From Anaerohabitans sp964387285 (lineage in GTDB: Bacteria; Zhuqueibacterota; Zhuqueibacteria; Residuimicrobiales; Residuimicrobiaceae): DNA of 64,000 nucleotides. Positions 63,422 through 64,000 of the stretch are shown here, one piece after another. Under the pieces are notes generated by a model that worked only from the letters and a program-made list of their open reading frames with translations, had not been told where the DNA came from and did not search any database. The first letter of the stretch is position 1, and the number at the start of each line of letters is the position of its first letter. The position numbers and the translations under genes are program-made. The DNA lies in assembly GCA_964387285.1 (NCBI GenBank), contig CAYLWO010000003.1, positions 62,001 through 126,000 on the forward strand, read 5' to 3'.

Positions 63422-63501
63422 TTGGGACGAATGTCCCAATCCAATTGACGCACCGGAGGAATCTCCGGTGCGATCTTGGGTCTTCAAGACCTGTGAGGTC
63501 T
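63422..63501. repeat. Cluster of three palindromes
   Basis: TTGGGAC-GAAT-GTCCCAA (63422-63439), GCACCGGAG-GAAT-CTCCGGTGC (63450-63471) and AGACCT-GTG-AGGTCT (63487-63501). The first two share the GAAT loop. The third equals the fucosidase-end palindrome in reverse. They lie in the 235-bp gap between converging genes, GH106 and dmsC; the second could end transcription in either direction. Confidence 0.75.
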
Positions 63502-63512
63502 GGGAGATCGAT

Positions 63513-64000
63513 CTAGACACCCAACCGTTTATAAGAAGCATAAAACAGATAGCGACCAAGCAGCTCGCTGCTTAGAACCGCCAAGCCGATGAGATAGATC
63601 AGCACTTGATTACGATGTGCTAAAATTGAAATGACCAATAGAGTCATGGCCATTGCCAAAAAGAAAAGGCGCATCCAGGTAAAAATGGCAAACCGGTTAA
63701 ATTCAGAGCCCCCGTTAGCCCGACCATAGCCTGTTCGAAAAATCCATCCGCTCCACTGTACCAGGGTCAGAACAAAAAGCAGCAGTGATGCTTGTGTAGA
63801 GCTGTTAGCCAGTAACATATGCGGCAAGCATCCCAGCATCAAGGTCGTGAGAAAAAACGAAATCACCGTATAGCCGGAATTCCACGGCGGCACGGTCCTG
63901 AGCAAATAAATTCTGGCCATGGAAAAAACACAGACAATCCCGCACAGCACTGAAGCGAGCCAGAACAGCTGCACGTAAAATCCGGCAACTGCCGAAAGAC
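63513..64000 (-). CDS. DmsC-like anchor subunit, 5' part outside window
   Basis: C-terminal part of a polytopic membrane protein; the frame remains open through 64000, so the true start lies beyond the window. The visible part has at least four membrane segments (around LFWLASVLCGIVCVFSMARIYL, TVISFFLTTLMLGCL, ASLLLFVLTLVQWSGWI and RLFFLAMAMTLLVISIL) and ends SSELLGRYLFYASYKRLGV, the ending typical of the DMSO reductase anchor DmsC. DmsC holds the molybdopterin and iron-sulfur subunits (DmsAB) at the inner membrane and takes electrons from menaquinol. DmsA and DmsB, if present, should lie upstream on this strand to the right. The GTG at 63974 is internal. The sequence does not reveal the substrate. 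Confidence 0.75.
   Translation of the reverse strand, partial: LSAVAGFYVQLFWLASVLCGIVCVFSMARIYLLRTVPPWNSGYTVISFFLTTLMLGCLPHMLLANSSTQASLLLFVLTLVQWSGWIFRTGYGRANGGSEFNRFAIFTWMRLFFLAMAMTLLVISILAHRNQVLIYLIGLAVLSSELLGRYLFYASYKRLGV

Overview
The window looks like chromosome from a Gram-negative member of the FCB superphylum. It encodes TonB-dependent receptors with carboxypeptidase-regulatory N-domains, PorV/PorQ-type barrels, and secreted proteins ending in type IX secretion (T9SS) sorting domains of the NYPNPFNPS style. No SusD-like lipoprotein is recognisable, so candidate phyla such as KSB1 or Calditrichota fit better than classical Bacteroidota; that placement is an inference.

Layout. (1) 1-13.6 kb is housekeeping and mixed: the end of a serine acetyltransferase gene, a GxxExxY gene broken by an amber codon, hsp20, a DUF4432 mutarotase-like protein, a membrane protein, a metalloprotease/beta-propeller/outer-membrane-barrel fusion, a bifunctional homocysteine methyltransferase/MTHFR, a GWxTD protein, a SWIM zinc-finger protein and an Ldh-type dehydrogenase. 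(2) 13.6-19.2 kb holds an AT-rich gap with a strong promoter and three exact-period 36-bp T8-C-A8 repeats, a ROK-family repressor, a T9SS-sorted secreted protein and a parvulin/SurA-like protein. (3) 19.3-41.7 kb is one co-directional block of eight genes: receptor 1, giant 1, PorV-like 1, receptor 2, PorV-like 2, giants 2, 3 and 4. The four giants (about 1,190-1,206 aa) are paralogs sharing an N-terminal signature, two EF-hand-like loops, a YRSTD-type beta-sandwich region and a C-terminal sorting domain. A terminator closes the block. (4) 41.8-63.3 kb is a secreted carbohydrate-degradation locus: alpha/beta hydrolase, GH3 with PA14, transglutaminase-like T9SS protein, a second parvulin-like lipoprotein, an unassigned TIM-barrel-like protein, DUF4838 protein, GH29 alpha-L-fucosidase, a small lipoprotein, a serine beta-lactamase-family lipoprotein and a GH106-type alpha-L-rhamnosidase. 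(5) The right edge enters a minus-strand DmsC-like anchor subunit gene.

The likely theme is sensing (ROK), outer-membrane handling (receptors, PorV-like barrels, giants) and breakdown (GH3/GH29/GH106/DUF4838) of a fucose- and rhamnose-containing glycan. It is a polysaccharide-utilisation locus built without SusD, with the giant family as the candidate new component. The gaps in the right half carry short palindromic repeats, including a mirror-symmetric 200-bp composite and two copies of a roughly 70-bp dispersed repeat.
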